Origin: an uncultured Lachnospiraceae bacterium
GTDB taxonomy: Bacteria; Bacillota; Clostridia; Lachnospirales; Lachnospiraceae
Assembly: GCA_910577735.1 (NCBI GenBank)
Contig: CAJTOO010000013.1
Span: 89,626 to 153,625 of the forward strand
Reading direction: 5' to 3'
DNA length: 64,000 nucleotides
Shown here: in pieces, positions 8,255 through 17,747 of the stretch
How positions within the stretch are numbered: position 1 is the first letter of the stretch
Layout of the letters: every line of letters starts with the position of its first letter
Program-made: the position numbers and the translations under genes
Notes under the pieces: generated by a model
Databases searched by the model: none
The model's input: the letters and a program-made list of their open reading frames with translations, nothing else
Told to the model about the DNA's origin: nothing

Positions 8255-9799
8255 ATGGGAAGAAAGAAACCTGCGGTATTGATGATCTTGGATGGCTATG
8301 GCCTGAATGAAAAGACAGAAGGAAATGCGGTTGCCCTGGCTAAAACGCCGGTGATGGATAAGCTGATGACAGAGTATCCGTTTGTGAAAGGAAATGCCAG
8401 CGGTATGGCGGTAGGTCTGCCGGATGGTCAGATGGGCAATTCCGAAGTGGGTCATCTGAATATGGGTGCTGGCCGCATTGTATATCAGGAGCTGACCAGG
8501 ATCACCAAGGAGATTCAGGACGGTACATTCTTTGAGAATCCGGCATTGCTTAATGCAGTGAACAACTGTAAGCAAAAGGACTCCTCCCTGCATATGTTCG
8601 GCCTTTTATCGGATGGCGGCGTACACAGCCACAATACACATCTGTATGGGCTTCTGGAACTGGCAAAGAGGAACGGCCTTTCCAAAGTGTATGTTCACGC
8701 TTTCTTAGACGGACGTGACACACCGCCTGCCAGCGGCAAGGGCTTTGTGGAAGACTTAGAAGCAGAGATGGCAAAGATTGGAGTGGGCGAAGTAGCTACC
8801 GTGACAGGACGCTACTATGCAATGGACCGTGATAATAACTATGATAGAGTGGAAAAGGCATATCTGGCGCTTACCAAGGGAGAAGGACTGGAGGCAGAAA
8901 GCGCACCGGCCGGGATTCAGGCATCCTATGACAGAGAAGAGACAGATGAATTCGTGAAGCCTACTGTGGTGAAGAAGAATGGGGCTCCGGTAGCAACCAT
9001 TCAGGATGGTGATTCTGTAATCTTCTTTAACTTCCGTCCGGATCGCGCAAGGGAGATTACCAGAAGTTTCTGTGATGATGACTTTAAGGGATTTGCAAGG
9101 GAGAAGAGACTGGATCTGACCTATGTGTGCTTCTCTGATTATGACCCCACAATCCCCAACAAGGAAGTGGCGTTCCACAAGATTTCAGTCACCAATACGT
9201 TTGGTGAATGGCTTGCGGCAAACCACATGAAGCAGGCCAGACTGGCGGAAACGGAGAAGTATGCTCATGTGACATTCTTCTTTAACGGCGGTGTGGAGGA
9301 ACCTAACGAGGGTGAGGAAAGAATTTTGGTTAACTCCCCCAAAGATGTGGCGACTTATGACTTGAAGCCTCAGATGAGCGCATATGAAGTCTGTGACAAG
9401 CTGGTGGAGGCGATTAAGTCCCATACCTACGATGTGATTATCATCAACTTTGCAAATCCGGATATGGTAGGACATACAGGTGTGCAGGAAGCTGCCATCA
9501 AGGCGGTGGAAGCTGTGGACGAGTGTGTGGGACGCGCAGTGGAAGCCATTAAGGAAGTGGACGGCGTGCTGTTCATCTGTGCTGACCATGGTAATGCGGA
9601 ACAGTTGATTGATGAGGAGACGGGAGCGCCCTTTACGGCACACACCACCAATCCGGTGCCTTTTATCCTGGTGAATGCGGATCCTTCTTATAAGCTTCGC
9701 GAGGGCGGGTGCCTGGCAGACATCGTGCCTACGCTCATTGAATTGATGGGAATGGAACAGCCTGGCGAAATGACAGGAAAGTCCCTGTTAGTGAAGTAA
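8255..9799 (+). CDS. gpmI: 2,3-bisphosphoglycerate-independent phosphoglycerate mutase
   Basis: 514 residues, the standard iPGM length. It interconverts 3- and 2-phosphoglycerate in glycolysis and gluconeogenesis through a phosphoserine intermediate and two Mn ions. The N-terminal metal motif VLMILDGYG, the catalytic-serine segment MGNSEVGHLNMGAG, the linker HAFLDGRDTPP, and the C-terminal metal motifs NFANPDMVGHTG and ADHGNAE are all present. Start ATG follows AAAGGAGA. It is separated by a strong terminator from the next locus. An enolase gene, the next glycolytic step, lies at 18934. Confidence 0.97.
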   Translation: MGRKKPAVLMILDGYGLNEKTEGNAVALAKTPVMDKLMTEYPFVKGNASGMAVGLPDGQMGNSEVGHLNMGAGRIVYQELTRITKEIQDGTFFENPALLNAVNNCKQKDSSLHMFGLLSDGGVHSHNTHLYGLLELAKRNGLSKVYVHAFLDGRDTPPASGKGFVEDLEAEMAKIGVGEVATVTGRYYAMDRDNNYDRVEKAYLALTKGEGLEAESAPAGIQASYDREETDEFVKPTVVKKNGAPVATIQDGDSVIFFNFRPDRAREITRSFCDDDFKGFAREKRLDLTYVCFSDYDPTIPNKEVAFHKISVTNTFGEWLAANHMKQARLAETEKYAHVTFFFNGGVEEPNEGEERILVNSPKDVATYDLKPQMSAYEVCDKLVEAIKSHTYDVIIINFANPDMVGHTGVQEAAIKAVEAVDECVGRAVEAIKEVDGVLFICADHGNAEQLIDEETGAPFTAHTTNPVPFILVNADPSYKLREGGCLADIVPTLIELMGMEQPGEMTGKSLLVK

Positions 9800-9843
9800 A
9801 CAGCGCAAGCACCATAAAGGTGCTGATGGAATAACAATGATAG

Positions 9844-9880
9844 AAAAGGTATGCATGCTTTCAGTATGCATACCTTTTTG
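9844..9880 (+). terminator. Rho-independent terminator after gpmI
   Basis: A perfect 13-bp stem (AAAAGGTATGCAT at 9844-9856 with its complement at 9866-9878), a 9-base loop and a T-run at the 3' side. Confidence 0.92.
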
Positions 9881-9933
9881 TGTGCAAAGAAACCAAGCGG
9901 ATATGTGCTAAAAAGTCATATATGGCAGATGGG

Positions 9934-9986
9934 TTGACAGATTCCACAAGATATTGTATATTAGGTGTACCATCATAAATAGTACA
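9934..9986 (+). promoter_or_regulatory. Promoter of the GntR-ABC operon with a downstream dyad (candidate operator)
   Basis: TTGACA (9934-9939) and TATATT (9957-9962) are spaced exactly 17 bp. Four bases later lies the dyad TGTAC-N11-GTACA (9966-9986), placed where a bound repressor would block initiation. The first gene of the operon is a GntR/YtrA-type repressor, so autoregulation is likely. Confidence 0.7.
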
Positions 9987-10032
9987 GTTGGTATATATAT
10001 GAGAAACGGTGGAATGAGGGAAAGGGGAAGGC

Positions 10033-10392
10033 ATGATTATCATTGATTACAAGGACACAAGACCCATATATGAACAGATTGTAGACAAGTTCAAGATGCT
10101 GATACTGCGCGGTGTTTTACAGGCAGATGAACAGATGCCATCTGTGCGTAATCTGGCTATGGAACTTTCCATTAATCCGAACACGATTCAGAAGGCCTAT
10201 GCGGAACTTGAACGACAGGGATTTATTTATGCAGTCAAGGGCAGAGGAAACTTTGTATCGGGTGATGGCAAGCTGGTAGAAGAACGTAAATGCGAATGTA
10301 TACAGAAGATTCTGGAGTTGGCCAAAGAGGTGCTGGAAATTGGCATGACCAAGATAGAACTGATTCGGGAGATTGAACAGCTGCAGATATGA
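10033..10392 (+). CDS. GntR-family transcriptional regulator, YtrA subfamily
   Basis: 119 residues: a winged-helix GntR domain (PIYEQIVDKFKMLILRGVL, EQMPSVRNLAMELSINPNTI, QKAYAELERQGFIY) and only a short helical tail of about 40 residues. This size and layout define the YtrA subfamily, which usually represses an adjacent ABC transporter operon. That fits here: an ABC ATPase starts 22 bp downstream and a membrane partner follows. A consensus promoter and a dyad lie just upstream. The effector is unknown; several YtrA relatives respond to cell-wall-active compounds. Confidence 0.92.
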   Translation: MIIIDYKDTRPIYEQIVDKFKMLILRGVLQADEQMPSVRNLAMELSINPNTIQKAYAELERQGFIYAVKGRGNFVSGDGKLVEERKCECIQKILELAKEVLEIGMTKIELIREIEQLQI

Positions 10393-10414
10393 CAGACGGA
10401 AAGCGAGGAGATTT

Positions 10415-11320
10415 ATGATAGAGATACATAATCTGACGAAGAATTTTGATAAGATCAAGGCAGTCGATGAAGTCAGTGTTACCATCAAAGAGAAGACGGT
10501 GTTTGGACTGATCGGTACAAACGGGGCAGGGAAGAGTACGGTGCTTCGTATGGTGGCTGGCGTGTTAAAGCCGGATGAGGGTACAGTGGCAGTGGATAAT
10601 ATGCCTGTTTATGATAATGTGGAGGCAAAGAAGAAACTGTTTTTTATTGCGGATGAACCTTATTTCTTTGCCAATGCCAATGCACAGACTATGGAGCATT
10701 ACTACAGCAGCGTGTATGAAAATTTTGATAAAGTGGAATTTTATAAATATCTGGAGAAGTTCAATTTGGATAAGAGAAGGCGGATCGGTACTTTTTCCAA
10801 GGGCATGAAGAAGCAGCTGGCGCTGCTTTTGGGTATCTGCGCACACACGAAATACATTCTCTGCGATGAGACCTTTGATGGTCTTGATCCGGTGATGCGT
10901 CAGGGCATTAAATCCATCTTTGCCAAAGAGATGGAAGAGCGGGGCCTGACACCGGTGATTGCGTCCCATAACTTGAGGGAGCTGGAAGACATCTGTGATC
11001 ATGTGGGGCTTTTACATAAAGGCGGTGTACTGTTGTCCAAGGATCTGGAAGATATGAAGTGTAATATTCAGAAGATACAGTGTGTGTTCTCGTCTACAGA
11101 AGATGAATTAAAAGTATTAAATGGTCTTACAGTATTGAAGAAAGAGCAGAGAGGATCATTGTGCACGGTTACTGTGAGGAGTACGAGAGAGGAAGTGGAG
11201 GCGAGGTTTGCCACAGTGGATATGATATTTTATGAGGTGCTTCCTCTGTCACTGGAAGAGATATTTATCAGCGAAACGGAGGTAGTAGGTTATGACATCA
11301 AAAAACTCATTCTGGGCTAG
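10415..11320 (+). CDS. ABC transporter ATP-binding protein (YtrB-like)
   Basis: 301 residues. Walker A is GTNGAGKST, the signature region is GTFSKGMKKQLALLLGIC (a variant of LSGGQ), Walker B is KYILCDETFDGLD and the switch His is in IASHNLRE. The C-terminal 80 residues form an accessory domain. The start is ATG 10415, behind GAGGAG; a longer frame from 10373 overlaps the regulator and lacks a site. The last 29 bp overlap the membrane gene that follows, so the two are translationally coupled. It should energise that membrane protein. The substrate cannot be read from sequence. Confidence 0.9.
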   Translation: MIEIHNLTKNFDKIKAVDEVSVTIKEKTVFGLIGTNGAGKSTVLRMVAGVLKPDEGTVAVDNMPVYDNVEAKKKLFFIADEPYFFANANAQTMEHYYSSVYENFDKVEFYKYLEKFNLDKRRRIGTFSKGMKKQLALLLGICAHTKYILCDETFDGLDPVMRQGIKSIFAKEMEERGLTPVIASHNLRELEDICDHVGLLHKGGVLLSKDLEDMKCNIQKIQCVFSSTEDELKVLNGLTVLKKEQRGSLCTVTVRSTREEVEARFATVDMIFYEVLPLSLEEIFISETEVVGYDIKKLILG

Positions 11321-13448
11321 CAGCAGGGAAAATCATAAGCGAAGAATCTGGGTCTGGGTTGTGGCAGTTATGTCACAGATGCTGGTATACAGTTCCATGA
11401 CGATGATATATTTAAGCAGGATTAAGAATCAGTATGAAATGGGTGCGTTCCGGACCGTGGAGGCCTTTCGCCAGGCTATGTATCAGGCGGCCAGGGATGC
11501 GCTTGCCTTCTCCGATAATCTGTGGCCGGTGATTGTCTTTCTGGGGGCTGTTATTGGAATGCAGGGATTTTCGTATTTGTATGACAGACGAAAAGTGGAC
11601 ATGTATCACAGTGTGCCGGTATCGAAGCAAAAGCGTTTTTGGGTTATTTATGTGAATGGTATTATCATTTATCTGACAGGTAATCTGGTGGGACTCACGA
11701 CAGGTACTGTCATAGCAGCAGCTCAGAGGGCGGTTAACGTGGATGTGCTGGCCAATCAGGGGCTTGCTTTTGTCTGGAATTTCCTGTTTTTTTTGTTTAT
11801 ATACCATGCCATGATGCTGGCCTTGATGCTTACAGGCAGCCGGTTTGTCACACTGTGTGTGTTTGGCGCACTCATGTTGTATGAAATAGTGGCATATTGG
11901 ATTCTGGAAAGCATGAAGTGGTCATTTTTTAAGACAGCGACCAGCTATTATCTGTATGGAAATCCGAAAGTATCACCGCTATTTGACTGTATGAATGAGG
12001 GGTTGGACATCAAAAACGCATCGGACGCGGCAGAAGCGGCCAGACTGTGTCTGCCTATTTGTGGCAAATGGTTCGTGATTGCGGCAGTGGTTCTTGCGGT
12101 GGCATATTTTTGCTATGTTAAAAGGCAGTCTGAGGCAGCTGGGAAAGCAATAGTCTATCGTGTTGTGGAACCGATTATCAAGATTGCGGTAGTTATACCG
12201 GCAGGGCTCATAGTCGGTATGATCGTATATGAAACATCCTTTAATAATGAAATGCTGATGGTGATCGGCATGCTTGTGAGCGGTGTGATTTTCTGTGCGG
12301 TGATGGAGGTACTGTTTGCCTTTGATATCAAAAGTCTTTTTCATCATCTTTGGTCAGGAGGCATCGCACTTGCGGGTATTTTGGCAGTATTTTGCATCTA
12401 TAAGTGGGATCTTATCGGGTATGATAGATATATACCGGATGGAAATGAAGTAGATAGTATTGCAATTTCAGTGTCCGGATACTATGATAGCTATTGGAAT
12501 GAAAATTTTGAGTATATTAGTCAGGCGGATTTTGAGAAGGAGCATATGTTCCTGACGGATACAGAGCCTGTTCTGACACTTGCGAGACAGTTTCAGGCGG
12601 CTGACAGAGAAAAGATGGCGGACGCCAGAAGCGTGCAGGTGTTATATCGGCTTAAGTCCGGCAGAGAGGTGAATCGTTGCTTTATGGTTGACTATGAGGA
12701 TGACAACGCCCAGGATCAGCTGAATCGGATTTTGAGCTCAGAAGCATATAAGAAGGGCGTCTTCCAGGATATGGCAGATGTGATTTCCCTGGATAAACTG
12801 GTGAGTATGACTTATTCCAACGGGGCTGTTAAAGTGACAATTCCCAAAGAAGCGGCAAAGAAGATTAAGGAAGCCTGGATGAAAGATATGGAGCAGTATG
12901 ACTTTACGCTGGTGAGGGAGAATCATCCGTGCGGGCAGATTAATTTACAATATATCAATTATATTTCCAACCGCATGCTTGTCTATGAGGGGTTTGAAAA
13001 TACGATTGCCTGTCTGCAGGAACTGGAAGTTTATTATCCGGTGAAGCTCAACGCTGAGGATATAGACTGTATTACTGTGACCAATTATCATAATGAACTT
13101 CTTGAGCAGAATGACGATCCGGAAGATGCAATAGCACGGGAAACCTATTCTGCCGTGGGCGCGCTGGAAGCGGAGTTCGCGGAAGCTGTTTACGTGGATT
13201 ATACGGTGCGGGAGACCTTCTATGAAGAGGAACAGATTTCAGAAATACTGGAGAATATTCATCCTATGTGGATGGTATCGGAGTATGCGGCTCCTGAGGC
13301 AACGGAATCTGGTTATGGGATAGAAGTAGTGTTTAGGAAGGATACTGCGTATCCTTATGAGAGGGATTCCTATTATTTCAATTATTATTTCCTGGGCGGT
13401 CAGGTTCCGGATTTTGTGGTGGAAGCGACGGCGTATGAAGAACCATGA
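11292..13448 (+). CDS. ABC-2 type membrane component with a large extracytoplasmic domain
   Basis: 718 residues. The N-terminal part of about 370 residues has about eight hydrophobic segments (for example VWVVAVMSQMLVYSSMTMIY, FLGAVIGMQGFSYLY and LALMLTGSRFVTLCVFGAL). The segment MQGFSYLYDRRKVDMYHSVPVSKQKRFW is the usual signature of ABC-2 permeases of the YtrC/DUF6449 type. Residues about 385-718 are soluble, acidic and predicted outside the membrane; no known fold is recognised there. A GGAGGT ribosome-binding site lies inside the 3' end of the ATPase gene. It ends in an ATGA overlap with the next ABC ATPase, linking two ABC sets into one possible transcript. Confidence 0.85.
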   Translation: MTSKNSFWASSRENHKRRIWVWVVAVMSQMLVYSSMTMIYLSRIKNQYEMGAFRTVEAFRQAMYQAARDALAFSDNLWPVIVFLGAVIGMQGFSYLYDRRKVDMYHSVPVSKQKRFWVIYVNGIIIYLTGNLVGLTTGTVIAAAQRAVNVDVLANQGLAFVWNFLFFLFIYHAMMLALMLTGSRFVTLCVFGALMLYEIVAYWILESMKWSFFKTATSYYLYGNPKVSPLFDCMNEGLDIKNASDAAEAARLCLPICGKWFVIAAVVLAVAYFCYVKRQSEAAGKAIVYRVVEPIIKIAVVIPAGLIVGMIVYETSFNNEMLMVIGMLVSGVIFCAVMEVLFAFDIKSLFHHLWSGGIALAGILAVFCIYKWDLIGYDRYIPDGNEVDSIAISVSGYYDSYWNENFEYISQADFEKEHMFLTDTEPVLTLARQFQAADREKMADARSVQVLYRLKSGREVNRCFMVDYEDDNAQDQLNRILSSEAYKKGVFQDMADVISLDKLVSMTYSNGAVKVTIPKEAAKKIKEAWMKDMEQYDFTLVRENHPCGQINLQYINYISNRMLVYEGFENTIACLQELEVYYPVKLNAEDIDCITVTNYHNELLEQNDDPEDAIARETYSAVGALEAEFAEAVYVDYTVRETFYEEEQISEILENIHPMWMVSEYAAPEATESGYGIEVVFRKDTAYPYERDSYYFNYYFLGGQVPDFVVEATAYEEP

Positions 13449-14251
13449 GACCGGTTGGCGTCATGGAACCGGGTTGTGTAAGAGCCAGTCAGGAAACGGA
13501 GGAGACGGTGGAAGGGCAGAAAAAGGCAGAGCCTGTGATTACAGTGAAGAATCTTTATAAGATATATCGGGTCGGCGATGAGCGGGTGCGTGCGTTAAAT
13601 GGCGTCAGTTTTACCATAAACCGGGGAGATTTCTGTTCCATTGTGGGCACCTCCGGTTCCGGTAAGTCCACACTTTTAAATATGCTGGCAGGCTTAGAAA
13701 AGCCGACTAAGGGTGAGATTGTGATTGCCGGGGAACACATGGAGCAAAAGAGTGAGAACCAGTTAGTTGCTTTTCGCAGAGAGCATATTGGCTTTATCTT
13801 TCAGTCTTTTAATCTGATGGGCACCATGAACGCCATTGAAAACGTGGCGCTTCCCCTGACATTTCAGGGCATGGATAAGAAAAGGCGCAACAGGAAGGCA
13901 GAGGAGATGCTTGATCTGGTGGGACTTACCAGTCACAAGAAACATAAACCCAATCAGATGTCCGGTGGACAGCAGCAGCGTGTGGGGGTGGCCCGCGCCC
14001 TGGTGGTGGAGCCGGAGATTATCTTTGCGGATGAGCCTACCGGCAATCTGGACTCCAATACCTCGGTGGAGGTCATGAATCTGATGAAGAAAGTGGTGCG
14101 GGAGAAGAACCAGACTCTGGTGATGGTCACCCATGATAATTACCTGGCCGGGTTTGCCGATGTGGTTTTGCGTATCCGGGATGGTAAGATCATAGAGATA
14201 GAGGATCGTAGAGGAGAGGATATCCCGGATGAGATTGCGGTGAAGGCATGA
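13445..14251 (+). CDS. ABC transporter ATP-binding protein, LolD/MacB family
   Basis: 268 residues. About 34 unstructured residues precede a standard LolD/FtsE/MacB ATPase: [20 protein letters not shown], Walker [10 protein letters not shown], the Q-loop [10 protein letters not shown], signature [15 protein letters not shown], Walker [14 protein letters not shown] and the switch TLVMVTHD. These ATPases pair with FtsX-fold permeases that act by mechanical movement rather than classic import. A matching permease lies at 16186, with an accessory protein between. The ATG overlaps the stop of the previous permease gene by 4 bp. The unusual N-terminal leader could be shorter if another start is used, but none has a better site. 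Confidence 0.92.
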   Translation: MRPVGVMEPGCVRASQETEETVEGQKKAEPVITVKNLYKIYRVGDERVRALNGVSFTINRGDFCSIVGTSGSGKSTLLNMLAGLEKPTKGEIVIAGEHMEQKSENQLVAFRREHIGFIFQSFNLMGTMNAIENVALPLTFQGMDKKRRNRKAEEMLDLVGLTSHKKHKPNQMSGGQQQRVGVARALVVEPEIIFADEPTGNLDSNTSVEVMNLMKKVVREKNQTLVMVTHDNYLAGFADVVLRIRDGKIIEIEDRRGEDIPDEIAVKA

Positions 14252-14280
14252 CGGGTATGCAGGGCGTGTGAGTAATATGG

Positions 14281-14286
14281 TATACT
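14281..14286 (+). promoter_or_regulatory. Possible extended -10 promoter (TGGTATACT) inside the ABC cluster
   Basis: TATACT is preceded by TG one base upstream, which can compensate for a missing -35. It lies 61 bp before the accessory-protein gene and could let accessory protein and permease be made without the upstream genes. No -35 hexamer is visible. Confidence 0.35.
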
Positions 14287-14346
14287 GATAAGACAGTCAA
14301 GGACTGCGTGAGAATGTAGGATGACAGAAATCTGGAAGGTGAAAAG

Positions 14347-16179
14347 ATGAGTGGAAGAAGACAAAAGGCAGGGAGCAGATTGATGAAGGGGAGAAATACC
14401 AGGAAGATGATAAGTATCATAGCACTTGGAATTTCCCTGATGCTTCTTATCGTGTTTGTGGCTCCTGCCGGGATGATGAGTCAGGTGTATGCCACCGAGG
14501 ACAGGAAGGAAAATGAAGAGGAAGAGGTCAGTGAGAACCACACGAAGGTAGAGTATCTGGAACGATCTTCAGACCGTGTGATTACAGATGATGACCGGGC
14601 GGACGCGGATGCAGATATGCTTTATTACATGCAGAGTCTGGAAGTCCGTTATAAGCTGGATGAAAAGGTGATGGAGAACCTACATAAAGTGTTTGACAGT
14701 GCGGTATACTATATTGCCAACACGGAGATGACGCTTACGGAATTGTGGGCCTATGTATCCAGCACCAAATCTTCCATGGAGTCTGCGGCTGTGGAAAAAG
14801 TCACCATGACTACCAGTGAATTTCTGCAGGTGGCGGATAACTGGGAGACCCCGATTGTCAGTTATGGTCAGTCGGTTTCTATTGTGCTTCCTATTGTGAA
14901 TTTCGGCACGGAGGAATTAAATGATCTGATCATAGAGCCCACAACATCCACCCTGGTGACAGAGTGGCCCTTCGAGCCGGACATGACGAACTATCTGCAG
15001 ACGGAGCCTTTTATTCCAGGTTGTGACACTAAGGAAGCGGCCATGGCAAACCGCAGGGAATTTACCTTCCATTTCACCACCAGAAGTGATGTGATGAGCG
15101 GTTATTACCCTTTGAAATTTAAAGTTTCCTATACAAAGGCCGGGATCCGCAGCGAGGAGCCCATAGAACTGACGGTGTATGTCAAGACCATTGGTAAGCC
15201 GGGCAGCGGCATCATCGGCGGCAGCGGACAGGAATCTTCCGGTTCTAAGCCGCGTATTGTGGTGACTGGATTTGAGACAAATCCGGATAAGGTGTATGCC
15301 GGGGATACCTTTACCCTGACGATTCATGTGAAAAATACGGCTAAAGATACTGCTGTGACCAATGTGCTGTTTGACATGCAGGCGGCCCAGGAGGGGGAGG
15401 ATAAGACCAATACCTATTCGGCGTTTCTGCCCACTTCCGGTTCCAGTTCTGTTTATATGGAGCGGATTGGAGCGGACACAGCGGCGGATATTGTGATCGA
15501 GATGACAGCAAAAGCAGATCTGGCACAGAAACCCTATGTGCTTGATCTGAATATGAAATATGATGCAAGTACCATGTTTGACCTGACTGATAAGGCCAGC
15601 GTGTCCATACCGATTTTACAGGAGAGCCGTTTTGATACCAGCATCCCGGAGGTGGTGCCTTCTGATATTCAGGTGGGTTCTCAGTCCAATGTGATGTTCA
15701 GTATCTATAATACCGGCAAGACTACATTATATAATGTGCAGGTGAAATTCAAGGGAGATTCCATAGAGGAGGCCTCTGCCTTTGTGGGCAATCTGCAGTC
15801 CGGCAATACCGGCAATGTGGACGTGATGCTGACCGGTGCTGCGGCAACGATGGATGACGGTACCATTGTCATGGAGATTTCCTATGAGGACGAGGCAGGC
15901 AATGTGACCACCCAGGAAAAGACCATCACGCTGTTGGTAAATGAAGTTTTCATGGATGATATGATGATGGAAGGTGATATGATGGGTGGAGACATGATGA
16001 TGGAAGAAGAACAAGGACCTAAGAAAGGGCTGATTATCGGACTGGTGGCAGCCAGTGTGATTGTAGTTGTGGCAGTGCTTGTTGTATTTTTAAAATTGCG
16101 TAAGAAGAAAAAGGCTGCCCAGGCGTTAGCGGAAGAAATCGCTGATCTGGAGAAAGAACTGGGTCAGGATGAGGAGTAA
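14347..16179 (+). CDS. Membrane-anchored CARDB-like accessory protein of a MacB-type ABC system
   Basis: 610 residues. A signal sequence or N-terminal anchor (MISIIALGISLMLLIVFVAP, ending ...SQVYA) exports the protein. At least two Ig-like CARDB/S-layer-type modules follow (IVVTGFETNPDKVYAGDTFT near residue 305, and VVPSDIQVGSQSNVMFSIYN near residue 440). A striking Met/Asp/Glu linker then leads into one membrane helix (GLIIGLVAASVIVVVAVLVVFL) and a Lys- and then Glu-rich cytoplasmic tail. It sits between the LolD-like ATPase and the MacB-like permease and is 6 bp from the latter. It probably acts as the extracytoplasmic partner, as MacA does in Gram-negatives, although it is not homologous to MacA. 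Its ligand is unknown. Confidence 0.8.
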   Translation: MSGRRQKAGSRLMKGRNTRKMISIIALGISLMLLIVFVAPAGMMSQVYATEDRKENEEEEVSENHTKVEYLERSSDRVITDDDRADADADMLYYMQSLEVRYKLDEKVMENLHKVFDSAVYYIANTEMTLTELWAYVSSTKSSMESAAVEKVTMTTSEFLQVADNWETPIVSYGQSVSIVLPIVNFGTEELNDLIIEPTTSTLVTEWPFEPDMTNYLQTEPFIPGCDTKEAAMANRREFTFHFTTRSDVMSGYYPLKFKVSYTKAGIRSEEPIELTVYVKTIGKPGSGIIGGSGQESSGSKPRIVVTGFETNPDKVYAGDTFTLTIHVKNTAKDTAVTNVLFDMQAAQEGEDKTNTYSAFLPTSGSSSVYMERIGADTAADIVIEMTAKADLAQKPYVLDLNMKYDASTMFDLTDKASVSIPILQESRFDTSIPEVVPSDIQVGSQSNVMFSIYNTGKTTLYNVQVKFKGDSIEEASAFVGNLQSGNTGNVDVMLTGAAATMDDGTIVMEISYEDEAGNVTTQEKTITLLVNEVFMDDMMMEGDMMGGDMMMEEEQGPKKGLIIGLVAASVIVVVAVLVVFLKLRKKKKAAQALAEEIADLEKELGQDEE

Positions 16180-16185
16180 GAAAGA

Positions 16186-17538
16186 ATGAAATTTCTGGAT
16201 TTGCTGCGGATGAGCAGTGCGAATCTCTGGAAAAGAAAAGTGAGGACGATTCTGACGGTACTCGGCGTTGTGATCGGTGTAGCTTCCATTGTTGTCATGG
16301 TCTCCCTGGGATTGGGATTGAGTCGTTCCTTGATGGCACAGTATGAGTCTTATGGGAGTCTGACACAGATTGAGGTAAATGAGCCATGGAATGATTCTTC
16401 TTCGGAGGAAGTGAAACGTCTTGATCAGACATTGATTGAGGAGATTAAGGCCTTGGAGCATGTGGAGTCAGTCTATCCGGTGCTGGAAACTCAGGTCCTG
16501 GCCAAGTATGGAAGTTATGAGGGATATCTGCAGCTGCAGGGCTTGCCCCAGGAGGCCTTTGCAGACATGAATATTGAGGTAGGGCAGGGTCGGCTTCCCG
16601 GCAGTGACAGTCAGCTGAAATTTTTCTATGGTTGTGAGGTGCTGCAGAACTTCAGTAACATCAAGGGGAGCGGCGGCAGTTACTGGCAGACAGGTGTCTT
16701 ACCGGATATTGATCTGATGAACGATCCTATTTTTATTATTTTCGATATGGATGCCTATTATGCTTCGGGGACGCCGGACGAGAATGGGCAGACACAGAAA
16801 CCACCTAAGAAGTATCTGATTGAAACTTGTGGTGTGGAAGCAACGCCCGGAGAAAATCAGTGGTCACAGTATGGGTGGTATACCTACTGTGACATCGACC
16901 AGCTGATTGTGGAGTTGAAGAAGATTTTTAAAAACAAAAAGATTCCGGGACAGCCCACCACCAAGACAGGCAAGCCTTATAAAGAGATATTCTATAACCG
17001 CCTTTTAGTGAATGTGGAAAGTATGGATTATGTCATGGAGATTCAGACTTACTTGAAGGATCTGGGATATAATGCCTACAGTCAGGCAGAATGGGTGGAG
17101 TCAGAACAAAAGACCATGGGTTATATTCAGGCAGTGCTTGGCGGGATTGGCGCAGTGTCTTTGTTTGTTGCGGCAATCGGTATCACCAACACAATGATGA
17201 TGTCAATCTATGAGCGGACGAAGGAGATTGGCGTTATGAAAGTATTAGGCTGTGACCTCCGTAATATTGGGAGCCTGTTTTTGATGGAAGCTGGTTTTAT
17301 TGGATTTATCGGTGGGGTGATCGGTCTGATTTTAAGCTTTACGCTTTCTATTGTGATCAATCATGTAGCGGCCAGTGCGGCCGGGAATATGACAGATATG
17401 TCAGGAATTTCTTACATTCCTATTTGGCTGGTGTTTCTATCATTGGTGTTTGCGATACTGGTGGGTATGGTTGCAGGATTTTTCCCGGCAAGAAGGGCCA
17501 TGAAACTGAGTCCGCTGGCGGCAATCCGGAATGAGTAG
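16186..17538 (+). CDS. FtsX/MacB-fold ABC transporter permease
   Basis: 450 residues in the MacB arrangement. The first membrane helix lies behind NLWKRKVRTILTVLGVVIGV. A periplasmic-type (here extracellular) domain of about 270 residues follows. The other three helices are at the C-terminus, with the FtsX signature VAAIGITNTMMMSIYERTKEIGVMK split over helix 2 and its loop, and the ending FFPARRAMKLSPLAAIRNE. It partners with the ATPase at 13445. MacB-type pumps move antibiotics, peptides or lipoproteins, or sense envelope stress. With the anchored accessory protein next door, a cell-surface role is likely. The extracellular domain is larger in polar insertions than typical MacB and is not recognised further. 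Confidence 0.92.
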   Translation: MKFLDLLRMSSANLWKRKVRTILTVLGVVIGVASIVVMVSLGLGLSRSLMAQYESYGSLTQIEVNEPWNDSSSEEVKRLDQTLIEEIKALEHVESVYPVLETQVLAKYGSYEGYLQLQGLPQEAFADMNIEVGQGRLPGSDSQLKFFYGCEVLQNFSNIKGSGGSYWQTGVLPDIDLMNDPIFIIFDMDAYYASGTPDENGQTQKPPKKYLIETCGVEATPGENQWSQYGWYTYCDIDQLIVELKKIFKNKKIPGQPTTKTGKPYKEIFYNRLLVNVESMDYVMEIQTYLKDLGYNAYSQAEWVESEQKTMGYIQAVLGGIGAVSLFVAAIGITNTMMMSIYERTKEIGVMKVLGCDLRNIGSLFLMEAGFIGFIGGVIGLILSFTLSIVINHVAASAAGNMTDMSGISYIPIWLVFLSLVFAILVGMVAGFFPARRAMKLSPLAAIRNE

Positions 17539-17658
17539 GGGCCATAGGAGGAGAGCGTTGCTTTTTATAAATTGACATAATATTTAAGAATGTTAACATA
17601 GGTTAAGGATTCTTTTGTAGAAATTAAGAAAAAATAAAGAAATTAGGGGAATTTTTAC

Positions 17659-17688
17659 TTGCTTTTTCTTCCAGAATTGTTGTATGAT
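17659..17688 (+). promoter_or_regulatory. Promoter of the secreted repeat protein gene
   Basis: TTGCTT (17659-17664) and TATGAT (17683-17688) are spaced 18 bp, in a strongly AT-rich 209-bp intergenic region that otherwise shows no gene. The downstream gene has a clear GGAGG site. Confidence 0.6.
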
Positions 17689-17747
17689 AGATTTACATAA
17701 ATATTTATTATGGTAATACAAATAGGTTATGTATTGGAGGAGTAAGG

